Shown here: positions 52,586 to 61,584 of the stretch, in pieces
Numbering within the stretch: the stretch's first letter is position 1
How the letters are laid out: each line of letters starts with the position of its first letter
Assembly: GCF_024213665.1 (NCBI RefSeq)
Contig: NZ_JANAVP010000005.1
Span: 165,927 to 229,926, forward strand
Length of the DNA: 64,000 nucleotides
Direction: 5' to 3'
Origin: Streptomyces sp. A3M-1-3
GTDB lineage: Bacteria > Actinomycetota > Actinomycetes > Streptomycetales > Streptomycetaceae
Notes under the pieces: generated by a model
Databases searched by the model: none
What the model was told of the DNA's origin: nothing
The model's input: the letters and a program-made list of their open reading frames with translations, nothing else
Position numbers and translations under genes: made by a program

Positions 52586-53158
52586 TTCTGCTCCTCCGGG
52601 TCCGTCGTGGTGGTGTGGGTGGCCCATTCCAGAAGGCCGAGGAACGCCCTGTTGATGAGCGACGCGTCGGCCGGGCGCAGCGGCCGCTGCGCCATCAGAA
52701 GCGCCTGCCCGTAGAGCGACTCGACCGCGGTGCCTGCCAGTTCGGGATCGGCGATCCCGGCCACCCGGCGCACCAGCGGGTTGTTGTGGTTGAGGACCAG
52801 CCGCGCCCGCGGCGCCGCGCCGCGCAGTGCGCCGAGGATGTCGCTCCACAGCTCGTCCGCGTTCTCCTCGACGGCCGCGCGGTCGCGCTCGTGCCGTGCC
52901 TCACGGTCGTCGAGGTGCAGCGCGGGCACGGTGACCGGCTGTGACGGTGGAGCCGTCGGCGGCCAGCCGGATGCGTACCGGAGCGTCCGGGTCGAGGGCC
53001 AGCCGCGCCGTGGTGGCGTCGACCGCGTTCTGCAGGAGCTCGCGGATGTAGACGCGGGGGCTGGAGTAGAGGTGGTGGGAGAGCAGGTCGACCAGGCCGC
53101 GCAGATCCACCTGGAAGGTGCTGGCGGTGGCTTCGGATGCGGAAGGTACGGAGTTCAC
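52582..53158 (-). pseudogene. HSP90-family protein with a large internal deletion
   Basis: The N-terminal ~70 residues are HSP90-like (VDLRGLVDLLSHHLYSSPRVYIRELLQNAVDA, the ATPase-domain helix with the catalytic Glu/Asn), and the last ~110 residues (ALHLDDREARHERDRAAVEE to DPEEQK) match the C-terminal domain of the same family. Full-length relatives have about 600 residues. The ~400 between are missing and the two parts are in different frames, joined near 52930-52940 at repeated GTCAC. The ATP-lid, middle domain and client sites are gone, so it should be non-functional. GTG 53158 is the old start. Confidence 0.78.
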
Positions 53159-53447
53159 AGGATTCCTGGGATTCATGGGCACAGGGGTGCGCCGGTGCGG
53201 CCATTCACGGGCCGCACGCGCGGGTCGGGCGATCGCGGGGTCCCCCCCTCACGAATCGCGATAGGGCCCGGCCCTGGCCATGACGTGCAGCACGAACGCC
53301 CGTACGCCCAGGAGTCGGAAGTTGATGTTCATCGTAGGATCCGGTACTGACAATGCCCAGCGGGATTCGCCGCGCGGACCGCTTCGCCCTCCTGGAGATG
53401 TGTGCCCTCGCGCACGCTCGTGCACCCCGGTGCGCGAAGATGGATCT

Positions 53448-54302
53448 GTGACCTCAGCTCCCAAGAACCCCACTGGCCCCCGGCTGATCGCCACCGATCT
53501 TGACGGCACCCTGCTGCGCGACGACAAATCGGTCTCGGACCGTACGATCGCCGCCCTCGCAGCCGCCGAGGAGGCAGGGATCGAGGTCTTCTTCGTCACC
53601 GGGCGCCCCGCTCGCTGGATGGACGTCGTCAGCGCCCATGTGCACGGCCACGGCCTGGCGATCTGCGCCAACGGCGCAGCCGTCGTCGATCTGCACGCCG
53701 GCGGCCGGATCATCGAGGTCCGCCCCCTGGAGCGGGCCCGCGCCCTCGCTGTCGTGCACGCGCTGCGCGCCGCCGCGCCCGGAACCTCATTCGCGGTCGA
53801 ACTGACCACCGGCATCCACTACGAGCCGTCCTACCCGCCCTTCTACCTGGACCCCGGCGCCACCGTCGCCATCGCCGAGAAGCTGCTGCACGAGGAGCCG
53901 GAGGGCGCCGGAGCGCCGGTGCTCAAGCTGCTCGCCCACCACCCCGAGCTCGCTCCGGACGACTTCCTCGCCCTCGCCCGCACGGCGGCGGGAGACCTCG
54001 GGTCCATCACCCGCTCCAGCCCCACCGCCCTGCTGGAGATCAGCGGGCTCGGCGTCTCCAAGGCCAGCACCCTCGAACTCTGCTGCGCCGAGCGCGGCAT
54101 CGCGCCCGAGGAGGTCGTGGCCTTCGGAGACATGCCCAACGACCTGGAAATGCTGAGCTGGGCCGGGATGTCGTACGCGATGGGCAATGCCCATCCGGAC
54201 GTGGTGGCCGCCGCCTCCGGACGTACCGTGGCGAACAACGAGGACGGCGTCGCCATCGTCATCGAGCGCATCCTCGCCGAACGCCGCCACGCCACCACCT
54301 AG
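53448..54302 (+). CDS. HAD-superfamily (Cof-type) phosphatase
   Basis: 284 residues. Motif [22 protein letters not shown], motif II FFVTGRPARWMD, the Lys in GVSKASTLEL and motif [15 protein letters not shown] are complete. It is a paralogue of the serS-linked HAD protein, sharing the same motif order and length. The GTG at 53448 starts MTSAPKNPTGPRL. The stop overlaps the convergent M23 peptidase stop by 4 bases. Confidence 0.9.
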   Translation: MTSAPKNPTGPRLIATDLDGTLLRDDKSVSDRTIAALAAAEEAGIEVFFVTGRPARWMDVVSAHVHGHGLAICANGAAVVDLHAGGRIIEVRPLERARALAVVHALRAAAPGTSFAVELTTGIHYEPSYPPFYLDPGATVAIAEKLLHEEPEGAGAPVLKLLAHHPELAPDDFLALARTAAGDLGSITRSSPTALLEISGLGVSKASTLELCCAERGIAPEEVVAFGDMPNDLEMLSWAGMSYAMGNAHPDVVAAASGRTVANNEDGVAIVIERILAERRHATT

Positions 54303-54883
54303 ATCCGCAGGTCCGCCCCGTGCTCGCGCAGCCAGCGCGCCGGGTCGACCGCCGACCCGTGGTCGGGCGTGCGCCGCATCTCGAAGTGGAGGTGCGGCCC
54401 GGTCGAGTTGCCCGTGGCGCCCGCCCGCCCGATCCACTGGCCGGTGCGCAGCCGCTCACCCTCGCCGACGGCGACCGAGGCCAGATGCGCGTACTGCGAG
54501 TAGAAGCCGTTGCGGTGCGCGACCACGATCTCGGTGCCGAAGGCGCCGCCGCACGACACCCGCACCACCCGCCCGTCGCCCACCGACCGTACGGGCGCGC
54601 CGAACGGGACGGCGAAGTCCTGCCCGGTGTGCCCGTTGGACCAGCGTGATCCGACGCTGCCGAAGGACGCGGACAGCTTGTACGCCTCCACGGGCGGGAC
54701 CCAGCTCCGCCCGCCGCCCCACCCGCCGGACTGGTTCAGCCGCACCGCCGCGGGGCACGGGCCGGCCGCCTCGGAACCACTGCCGGACCCGTCGGTCCCT
54801 CCGGTCGTGCCGGCCGAGACCAGGAGCCCGACGCACACGCACAGCACCGGTACGAGGGGCAGGCCGAGGGGTCCACGTCGCAT
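54299..54883 (-). CDS. Secreted M23-family metallopeptidase
   Basis: 194 residues. The signal helix is GLPLVPVLCVCVGLLVSAG. The LytM/M23 domain shows the zinc-binding HTGQDFAVPFG (His, Asp) and GPHLHFEMR (HxH), with the intermediate His in SQYAHLASV. Such enzymes cut peptidoglycan cross-links or act as non-catalytic activators; all visible ligands here are intact. A Gly/Ser-rich spacer separates signal and domain. It is convergent with the HAD gene. Confidence 0.9.
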   Translation of the reverse strand: MRRGPLGLPLVPVLCVCVGLLVSAGTTGGTDGSGSGSEAAGPCPAAVRLNQSGGWGGGRSWVPPVEAYKLSASFGSVGSRWSNGHTGQDFAVPFGAPVRSVGDGRVVRVSCGGAFGTEIVVAHRNGFYSQYAHLASVAVGEGERLRTGQWIGRAGATGNSTGPHLHFEMRRTPDHGSAVDPARWLREHGADLRI

Positions 54884-54949
54884 GCAACGGATCGTTGCCC
54901 ACCTCGGGCCCGCTTTGTCGTATCAACTGCCTTGATGCGGCTGTCTGGC

Positions 54950-57900
54950 CTATACCGGTACCTCCCGGATGGCGGTCGCGCCACTCCTCTCACGCTCCAG
55001 CATCCGGCGCAGCGGCCCCTCGGCCGCCGCCAGGTCCGCGTAGGGACCGCGCTGCACGATCCGGCCCCGGTCCAGCACGATCACCTCGTCGACCGCCTCC
55101 AGCCCCTGCAGCCGGTGGGTGATGAGCAGCGTCGTACGCCCCTCGGTCGCGGTGAGCAGATCCGCAGTCACGGCGTCCGCCGTCTCCAGGTCGAGGTGTT
55201 CGGCCGGCTCGTCCAGTACGAGCACGGGGAAGTCGGCCAGCAGCGCACGGGCCAGGGCGAGCCGCTGGCGCTGGCCGCCGGAGATCCGCTCCCCGTGCTC
55301 GCCGACCAGGGTGTCGAGCCCATCGGGCAGCCCGTCGGCCCACTCCAGCAGCCGGGCCGCGCCAAGGGCCGCGCGCAGCTCCTCCTCCGTCGCCCCGGTG
55401 CGGGCCATACGCAGGTTCTCCCGGACGGAGCTGTCGAACAGGTGCGCGTCCTGCGCGCAGAGGCCGACGAACCTGCGCACCGAGTCGCCCTGCAGCGCGT
55501 ACGCGTCCCTCCCGCCGAGGGTGTACGAGCCCTCCCGCGCGTCCAGGAACCGGAGCAGCACCTGGGCGAGCGTCGTCTTGCCGGAACCGGAGGTACCGAC
55601 GACGGCCACCCGCCGCCCCGCCTCCAGGGTCAGATCGAAGCCGGTGAGCGCATCGCGCTCCTGCTCCGCGTACCGGGCGGACAGCCCGCTCACCGTCAGC
55701 GGGAAGGGCGACTCGGGGCTCCGGGCCGGTACCCGCGGCTCAGTCACCGGCACCGGCGCGTCCAGCACCTCGTACACCCGCTCGGCACTGCGCTTCACGC
55801 GCTGCCGGTACTGGACGGCGAGCGGCAGGCCGCTGACCGCCTCGAAGGCCGCCAGCGGCGTCAGCACAACCACCGCGAGTTGCACTCCGGGAAGCCGCCC
55901 GTCGTGCACGGCGAGCACCCCGACGAGCGCCGCGCACACTACGGTCAGTCCGCAGGCGAGCGCGGACAGCCCGCCGCCCAGCGCGGTCGCAGCGGCGCCG
56001 CGCGAGGCGATGCGGGTGAGCACGGAGTCCGTCTCCCGCGCCTGCACCTTGCGCCCCTGAAGTGCCCCTGCGACCGTCAACTCGGCCGTACCGGACAGCA
56101 GATCCACGATGCGGGTGGCCAACATGCCCCGTGCGGGGGCGAGCTGACGCTCCGCCCGCCGGGCGCACACACCGCTGAGCGCGGGCACCCCCACGCCCGC
56201 GAAGAGCAGTCCGGCCGCGAGCACGGCCCCCGCCTCGGGAAGCAGCCACGCGGTGAACCCGGCCGAGCCGGCACCCACCAGCACGGCCGTCCCGACCGGC
56301 AGCAGCCACCGCAGCCAGTAGTCCTGCAACGCGTCCACATCGGAGACGAGCCGGGACAGCAGGTCCCCGCGCCGGGTCTTCCGCAGTCCGGCCGGGGCGA
56401 TCCGCTCCAGGCGCCGGTACACGCTCACCCGCAGACCGGCCAGCATCCGGAGCACCGCATCGTGCGAGACCAGGCGCTCGGCGTAGCGGAACACGGCCCG
56501 GCCGATGCCGAACGCGCGGGTCGCCGTCACGGCCACCATCAGATAGAGCACGGGCGGCTGCTCGGAGGCGCGCGAGATCAGCCATCCGGAGACGGCCATG
56601 AGCCCCACGGCCGATCCCAGCGCGAGGCTGCCCAGCAGCAGCGCGAGCCCGAACCGCCCCCGCAGAGCCCCGGCGTCCCGTCGCACCCGCCCAAGCGGAT
56701 CCCGCGACGTACGGCCGTCGCCTCCGGTGTGCGGACTGTCCTCTTCGAGTAGCGTTTCCGCGGCAGCGACGACGGAAGCCCCGTCTGCCGTACGCAGAGC
56801 CGTGTCCCCGCCATGCCCCTCCGCGGGGGCGAGAGGGGGAGCCAGCCGCACCACGCGGTCGGCCACCGCCAGCAGCGCCGGCCGGTGGACGACCAGCAGG
56901 ACCGTACGGCCTGCGGAGAGTCTGCGTACCGCCTCGACGACAGCCGCCTCCGTCTCGCCGTCGAGGTTCGCCGTCGGTTCGTCGAGCAGCAGTAGCGGCC
57001 GGTCGGCCAGGAACGCCCGGGCCAGGGCCAGCCGTTGGCGCTGGCCGGCGGACAGGCCCGAACCACCCTCGCCCAGCGACGTGTGCGCGCCGTGGGGGAG
57101 TGCCTCGACGAAGCCGTACGCACCCGCCTCCCGCAGCGCCGCCCCGACCGCCGCATCGTCGGCGTCCGGGCGCGCCAGCCGTACGTTCTCCGCGATCGTG
57201 CCCGCGAACAGATGGGGCCGCTGCGGCAGCCAGGCGATCTGCTCCCGCCACCGCTCGGGAGAGACCGACGCGAGGTCGGTGTCCCCGACCACCACGCGCC
57301 CCTCCGTGGGAGGCGCGAAGCCGAGCAGCACGCTCAGCAGCGTGGACTTGCCGGCCCCGCTCGGGCCGACGATCGCCACTGTCTCGCCCGGTTCGACCGT
57401 CAACGAGACCGCCGGAAGCGAGGGTTCGGTGCGCCCGGGGTGGCGGACCATGACGTCCTCGACGCGCAGCGCGCCCGCCGGGACGGCGGCGGTCCCCGCC
57501 ACCCGCAGCGGTTCGGTCTCCAGGACGGAGAAGATCTCCTCCGCCGCCGAAAGGCCCTCGGCAGCCGCGTGGTACTGAGCCCCGACCTGCCGCAGCGGCA
57601 GATACGCCTCCGGAGCCAGCACAAGGATCACCAGACCGGTGTAGAGGTCGAGTTCGCCGTGAACCAGCCGCATACCGATGCCGACCGCGACGAGGGCGAC
57701 AGAGAGGGTGGACAGCAGTTCCAGTGCGAACGACGACAGGAAGGCGATACGCAGCGTCCGCAGGGTCGCCCGCCGGTAGTCGTCGGTGATGGCGCGGATC
57801 GACTCGGCCTGAGCCTTGGCCCGGCCGAAGACCTTCAGCGTGGGCAGCCCCGCGACGACGTCCAGGAAATGCCCGGACAGCCGGGACAGCAGCCGCCACT

Positions 57901-58474
57901 GGCGTTCCATCCGCGCCTGGGTCGCCCATCCGATGAGGATCATGAAGAGCGGAATCAGCGGCAGGGTGACCACGATGACGGCGGCCGAGACCCAGTCCTC
58001 GGTGACGATCCTGGCGAGTACCGCGACCGGCACCACGACGGCGAGCCCGAGCTGGGGCAGATAGCGCGCGAAGTAGTCGTCGAGGGCGTCGACCCCACGG
58101 GTCGCCAGCGCGGCGAGCGATCCGGTGCGCTGTCCACTGAGCCAGCCGGGGCCCAGTTCAGTGGCCCGCTCCAGCAGCCGACCCCGCAGCTCGGACTTCA
58201 CCGCCGCACTCGCCCGGTGGGCGGCGAGTTCGGTGAGCCAGGCCACCAGCCCGCGCCCCAGTGCCACGGACGCGAGCAGCAGCAGCGGCGTCCGCAACTC
58301 GGCACCGTCCAGCCCCCGCTGGAACGCGCCCACCACAACCTCGGCGACAAGCATGGCCTGGGCCACGACCAGGCCCGCTCCGGCAAGTCCCAGGACCACC
58401 ACGGCCACCAGGAAGTGACGGGTGGACCGGGCGTAGCGGAGCAGGCGCGGGTCGATCGGTTTCACGTGAAACAT
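54950..58474 (-). CDS. cydCD: CydDC fusion: ABC exporter for cytochrome bd assembly
   Basis: 1174 residues made of two ABC half-transporters joined head to tail: membrane domain then ATPase with Walker A GPSGAGKSTLLS (~residue 370), then a second membrane domain and ATPase with GTSGSGKTTLAQ (~residue 958). Both signature and Walker B motifs are present. CydDC exports thiols (glutathione/cysteine in E. coli) or loads haem, and is needed for cytochrome bd. The ATG at 58474 overlaps the parS site and is only ~6 bases after cydB, so cydAB-cydCD is one operon. Confidence 0.95.
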   Translation of the reverse strand: MFHVKPIDPRLLRYARSTRHFLVAVVVLGLAGAGLVVAQAMLVAEVVVGAFQRGLDGAELRTPLLLLASVALGRGLVAWLTELAAHRASAAVKSELRGRLLERATELGPGWLSGQRTGSLAALATRGVDALDDYFARYLPQLGLAVVVPVAVLARIVTEDWVSAAVIVVTLPLIPLFMILIGWATQARMERQWRLLSRLSGHFLDVVAGLPTLKVFGRAKAQAESIRAITDDYRRATLRTLRIAFLSSFALELLSTLSVALVAVGIGMRLVHGELDLYTGLVILVLAPEAYLPLRQVGAQYHAAAEGLSAAEEIFSVLETEPLRVAGTAAVPAGALRVEDVMVRHPGRTEPSLPAVSLTVEPGETVAIVGPSGAGKSTLLSVLLGFAPPTEGRVVVGDTDLASVSPERWREQIAWLPQRPHLFAGTIAENVRLARPDADDAAVGAALREAGAYGFVEALPHGAHTSLGEGGSGLSAGQRQRLALARAFLADRPLLLLDEPTANLDGETEAAVVEAVRRLSAGRTVLLVVHRPALLAVADRVVRLAPPLAPAEGHGGDTALRTADGASVVAAAETLLEEDSPHTGGDGRTSRDPLGRVRRDAGALRGRFGLALLLGSLALGSAVGLMAVSGWLISRASEQPPVLYLMVAVTATRAFGIGRAVFRYAERLVSHDAVLRMLAGLRVSVYRRLERIAPAGLRKTRRGDLLSRLVSDVDALQDYWLRWLLPVGTAVLVGAGSAGFTAWLLPEAGAVLAAGLLFAGVGVPALSGVCARRAERQLAPARGMLATRIVDLLSGTAELTVAGALQGRKVQARETDSVLTRIASRGAAATALGGGLSALACGLTVVCAALVGVLAVHDGRLPGVQLAVVVLTPLAAFEAVSGLPLAVQYRQRVKRSAERVYEVLDAPVPVTEPRVPARSPESPFPLTVSGLSARYAEQERDALTGFDLTLEAGRRVAVVGTSGSGKTTLAQVLLRFLDAREGSYTLGGRDAYALQGDSVRRFVGLCAQDAHLFDSSVRENLRMARTGATEEELRAALGAARLLEWADGLPDGLDTLVGEHGERISGGQRQRLALARALLADFPVLVLDEPAEHLDLETADAVTADLLTATEGRTTLLITHRLQGLEAVDEVIVLDRGRIVQRGPYADLAAAEGPLRRMLERERSGATAIREVPV
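58459..58472. promoter_or_regulatory. parS site (ParB binding) at the cydCD start
   Basis: GTTTCACGTGAAAC is an exact 14-bp parS core. It begins at the G of the cydCD ATG on the minus strand and codes for FHVK, so the ParB site and the N-terminus share sequence. Confidence 0.93.
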
Positions 58475-58480
58475 CCCCCA

Positions 58481-59482
58481 CTAGTGCGCATCGGCGATGT
58501 GCTGCGTACCGATCCGCTTGCGGAACACCCAGTAGGTCCACCCCTGGTAGAGGAGAACGATCGGCGTCGCGACCGCCGCGCACCAGGTCATGATCTTCAA
58601 GGTGTACGGGCTGGAGGAGGCGTTGGCGACCGTGAGGTTCCACTCCTCGTTCAGCGAGGACGGCATGACGTTCGGGAACAGCGTCAGGAACAGCATCGCG
58701 ACCACGGCCGCGATGGTGACCCCGGACAGGGCGAACGCCCAGCCTTCTCGCCCCACCATGTTGAACCCCAGCGCCGCCACCAGGGCCAGAACCGCCACGA
58801 TCACCGCGACGAAGCTCTTGCCGTCGCCGCGGGAGACCTGGGTCCAGACCAGGAAGACGAGCGCCAGCACGGCCGTCACCAGACCCAGTGAGGTCGCGAG
58901 CCGCCGGGACCGGTCCCGGATGTCCCCCACCGTCTTCAGCGCGGTGAACACCGCACCGTGGAAGGTGAAGAGCGTCAGCGTGACCAGTCCGCCGAGGACC
59001 GAGTAGACGTTGACCAGGTCCCCGAGGCTGCCGACGTACTCCATCTCCGCGTCGATCTTCACGCCGCGCACGATGTTGCCGAAGGCGACACCCCACAGCA
59101 GGGCGGGCAGCAACGAGGTCCAGAAGATCGCGTGCTCCCAGTTGGTCTGCCACTTCTCCTCGGGCCGCTTCGCCCGGTACTCGAAGGCGACACCGCGCAC
59201 GATCAGACAGACCAGGATCAGCAGCAGCGGCAGGTAGAAGCCGGAGAACAGGGTGGCGTACCACTCGGGGAAGGCAGCAAAGGTCGCACCGCCTGCGGTG
59301 AGCAGCCACACCTCGTTGCCGTCCCAGACGGGCCCGATGGTGTTGATCAGGACCCGCCGCTCCTTACGGTCGCGGGCCAGCAGCTTGGTCAGTACCCCGA
59401 CCCCGAAGTCGAAGCCCTCGAGGAAGAAGTAGCCGGTCCATAGGACGGCGATGAGCACGAACCAGACGTCGTGGAGTTCCAT
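58481..59482 (-). CDS. cydB: Cytochrome bd ubiquinol/menaquinol oxidase subunit II
   Basis: 333 residues with eight or nine membrane helices. It opens with MELHDVWFVLIAVLWTGYFFLEGFDFGVGVLT and contains NTIGPVWDGNEVWLLTAGGATFAAFPEWYA, the conserved block of CydB. It forms the heterodimer with CydA. A GAGGAG ribosome site lies upstream and cydA ends 20 bases before. Confidence 0.96.
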   Translation of the reverse strand: MELHDVWFVLIAVLWTGYFFLEGFDFGVGVLTKLLARDRKERRVLINTIGPVWDGNEVWLLTAGGATFAAFPEWYATLFSGFYLPLLLILVCLIVRGVAFEYRAKRPEEKWQTNWEHAIFWTSLLPALLWGVAFGNIVRGVKIDAEMEYVGSLGDLVNVYSVLGGLVTLTLFTFHGAVFTALKTVGDIRDRSRRLATSLGLVTAVLALVFLVWTQVSRGDGKSFVAVIVAVLALVAALGFNMVGREGWAFALSGVTIAAVVAMLFLTLFPNVMPSSLNEEWNLTVANASSSPYTLKIMTWCAAVATPIVLLYQGWTYWVFRKRIGTQHIADAH

Positions 59483-59501
59483 ACCTCAGCTCCTCAGCGG
59501 C

Positions 59502-61010
59502 TCAGTACGAGAAGGCCATGGGCCGGTCGGCGTCTTTGTCGTCGCCGCCGATCCGGGTGGGCGGGTTGAGATCGGACTCCGTGAGCTCCGGCGGTCCGGC
59601 CTTGACGTACTTCAGAAGCAGCCTGACCTCGATCACGGCGAGCACCGCGTAGAGGAGGGTGAACACCGTCATCGAGATGATCACCTCGCCCTGGGAGACA
59701 CCGGGGGAGACCGCGTCGCGGGTGCGCAGCACGCCGTAGACCACCCAGGGCTGGCGGCCCATCTCGGTGAAGATCCAGCCCCAGGAGTTGGCGATCAGCG
59801 GGAAGGCCATCGTCCAGAGCGCCACGATCCAGTACCACTTGGTGAACCTGGGGCTGAGGGCCTTGTTCCTGAAGAGCACCAGACGCGGCGCTTCGTCGTC
59901 GCCGGTGCGCAGGCCCGGCGGCAGAAGGAACTTCCTGCGGGTGAGCCAGAGGCCGAGCAGCCCGATGCCGAAGGACGCCATGCCGAAGCCGATCATCCAG
60001 CGGAAGCCCCAGTAGGCGACCGGGATGTTGGGCCGGTAGTCGCCGGGCCCAAAGGCTTCCTGCTCAGCCTTGTTGACGTCGTTGATGCCGGGGACGTAGG
60101 AGGTGAAGTCGTCGTTGGCGAGGAAGGACAGCAGTCCGGGGATCTCTATGGCGACCTTGTTGTGGCCGGCGTCGACATCCCCGTACGCGAAGATCGAGAA
60201 GGGTGCGGGCGCTTCGCCGTCCCAGAGCGCCTCGGCGGCGGCCATCTTCATCGGCTGCTGCTTGAACATGACCTTGCCGAGCAGGTCGCCGCTGACGGCG
60301 GTGAGCGCTCCGGCGAGCACGACGGTCACCAGCCCGACGCGCAGCGACATCCGCATCACCGGGATGTGCTTTCTGCGGGCGAGGTGGAAGGCGGAGATGC
60401 CGGCCATGAACGCGCCGCCGACGAGGAAGGCGGCCGTCATGGTGTGGAAGAACTGGGTGAGCGCCGTGTTCTGGGTGAGCACGAGCCAGAAGTCGGTGAG
60501 CTCGGCCCGCCCGCGCTCCTCGTTGATCCGGTAGCCGACCGGGTGCTGCATCCAGGAGTTGGCGGCCAGGATGAAGTAGGCGGAGAGAACGGTGCCGATC
60601 GACACCATCCACATACAGGCGAGGTGGATCTTCTTCGGCAGCTTGTCCCAGCCGAAGATCCACAGTCCGATGAAGGTGGACTCGAAGAAGAAGGCGATCA
60701 GCGCCTCGAACGCCAGCGGGGCACCGAAGATGTCACCGACGAAGCGCGAGTAGTCCGACCAGTTCATGCCGAACTGGAATTCCTGCACGATGCCGGTGAC
60801 CACACCCATGGCGATGTTGATCAGGAAGAGCTTTCCCCAGAACTTCGTGGCCCTGAGGTACTTGTCGTTCTCCGTCCGCACCCAGGCGGTCTGCAGGCCG
60901 GCGGTGAGCGCGGCGAGAGAGATCGTCAGAGGTACGAAGAGGAAGTGGTAGACGGTGGTGATACCGAACTGCCAGCGCGCGAGAGTCTCTGGCGCAAGAG
61001 CGAGGTCCAC
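59502..61010 (-). CDS. cydA: Cytochrome bd oxidase subunit I
   Basis: 502 residues, about nine helices. His22 in ITTVYHFLFVPLTISL corresponds to the haem b595 ligand of E. coli; TQFFHTMTAAFLVGG holds the haem b558 His; and GWIFTEMGRQPWVVYG is the conserved GRQPW block. The quinol (Q) loop is short, as in other actinobacteria. It gives oxygen reduction under low oxygen. The GTG at 61010 has GGAGAG upstream; the longer frame to 61181 would run through the Rex operator. It heads the cydAB-cydCD operon. Confidence 0.96.
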   Translation of the reverse strand: MDLALAPETLARWQFGITTVYHFLFVPLTISLAALTAGLQTAWVRTENDKYLRATKFWGKLFLINIAMGVVTGIVQEFQFGMNWSDYSRFVGDIFGAPLAFEALIAFFFESTFIGLWIFGWDKLPKKIHLACMWMVSIGTVLSAYFILAANSWMQHPVGYRINEERGRAELTDFWLVLTQNTALTQFFHTMTAAFLVGGAFMAGISAFHLARRKHIPVMRMSLRVGLVTVVLAGALTAVSGDLLGKVMFKQQPMKMAAAEALWDGEAPAPFSIFAYGDVDAGHNKVAIEIPGLLSFLANDDFTSYVPGINDVNKAEQEAFGPGDYRPNIPVAYWGFRWMIGFGMASFGIGLLGLWLTRRKFLLPPGLRTGDDEAPRLVLFRNKALSPRFTKWYWIVALWTMAFPLIANSWGWIFTEMGRQPWVVYGVLRTRDAVSPGVSQGEVIISMTVFTLLYAVLAVIEVRLLLKYVKAGPPELTESDLNPPTRIGGDDKDADRPMAFSY

Positions 61011-61092
61011 GTCGTCTCTCCTTACTTCACCGTTGTCACAGCCGCAGTCTGCCCGGTCGACCCCTGACATTGCCGGAGAAACCAGGGCACGC

Positions 61093-61110
61093 TTGTGAAC
61101 GCGTTCACAT
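61093..61110. promoter_or_regulatory. Rex operator upstream of cydA
   Basis: TTGTGAACGCGTTCACAT contains a perfect 16-bp palindrome (61094-61109) and fits the Rex consensus TTGTGAA-N4-TTCACAA at all but the last position. Rex, the NADH-sensing repressor, is known to control the cyd operon in S. coelicolor. It lies about 85 bases upstream of the cydA GTG. A nearby TTCACAA could be a half-site. Confidence 0.92.
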
Positions 61111-61198
61111 TCACAAGCATTATGGCTCATGCGAAATCCGTACCTTCTACCGGGGGTGACTCTTCCGGATTTCTTCAACATATTGTTGAATTCGACGC

Positions 61199-61570
61199 AT
61201 GAAGATCCGCATCTCCTGGCCCGCCGGACAGCTGACGGCCACCCTCGACGAGACCCCGACGAGCAAGACCCTCACCGAAGCCCTGCCGCTCTCCTCCTCC
61301 GCCCACACCTGGGGCGAGGAGGTCTACTTCGACACCCGCCTGACCGCCGCCCTCGAACCGGACGCACAGCAGGTGGTGGATCCGGGCACGGTGGCGTTCT
61401 GGACCGACGGCGACGCGCTGGCCCTGCCCTACGGGCCCACACCGATCTCGCGAGGCGGGGAGTGCCGCCTCGCGAGCCCGTGCAATCTCCTCGGCCGGAT
61501 CGACGGCGACCCGCGCGTGCTGGCAACCGTCCGCGAGGGCGACCCGATCCGGGTGGAACTCGTGCCGTAA
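61199..61570 (+). CDS. Cyclophilin-like fold protein
   Basis: 123 residues. The start MKIRISWPAGQLTATLDETPTSKTLTEALPLSSSAHTWGEEVYF and the end PTPISRGGECRLASPCNLLGRIDGD fit the Cyclophil_like2/DUF369-type family: a small beta barrel without a proven isomerase activity. It is divergent from cydA and may share the Rex-controlled region. Function unknown. Confidence 0.78.
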   Translation: MKIRISWPAGQLTATLDETPTSKTLTEALPLSSSAHTWGEEVYFDTRLTAALEPDAQQVVDPGTVAFWTDGDALALPYGPTPISRGGECRLASPCNLLGRIDGDPRVLATVREGDPIRVELVP

Positions 61571-61584
61571 GCCGGCAGAAAGAC

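Noticed and set aside
48572..52714. A 1380-codon open frame on the plus strand
   Set aside because: It is antisense to the TPR-like gene over its whole length, Arg/Gly/Gln-rich, and shows no domain. High-GC third positions create such shadows.
48614..52849. A 1411-codon open frame on the minus strand
   Set aside because: It joins three different genes (HSP90 C-terminus region, TPR-like protein, luciferase-like oxidoreductase). The junction sequence is low-complexity and arises from the frameshift near 49715; each gene has its own start.
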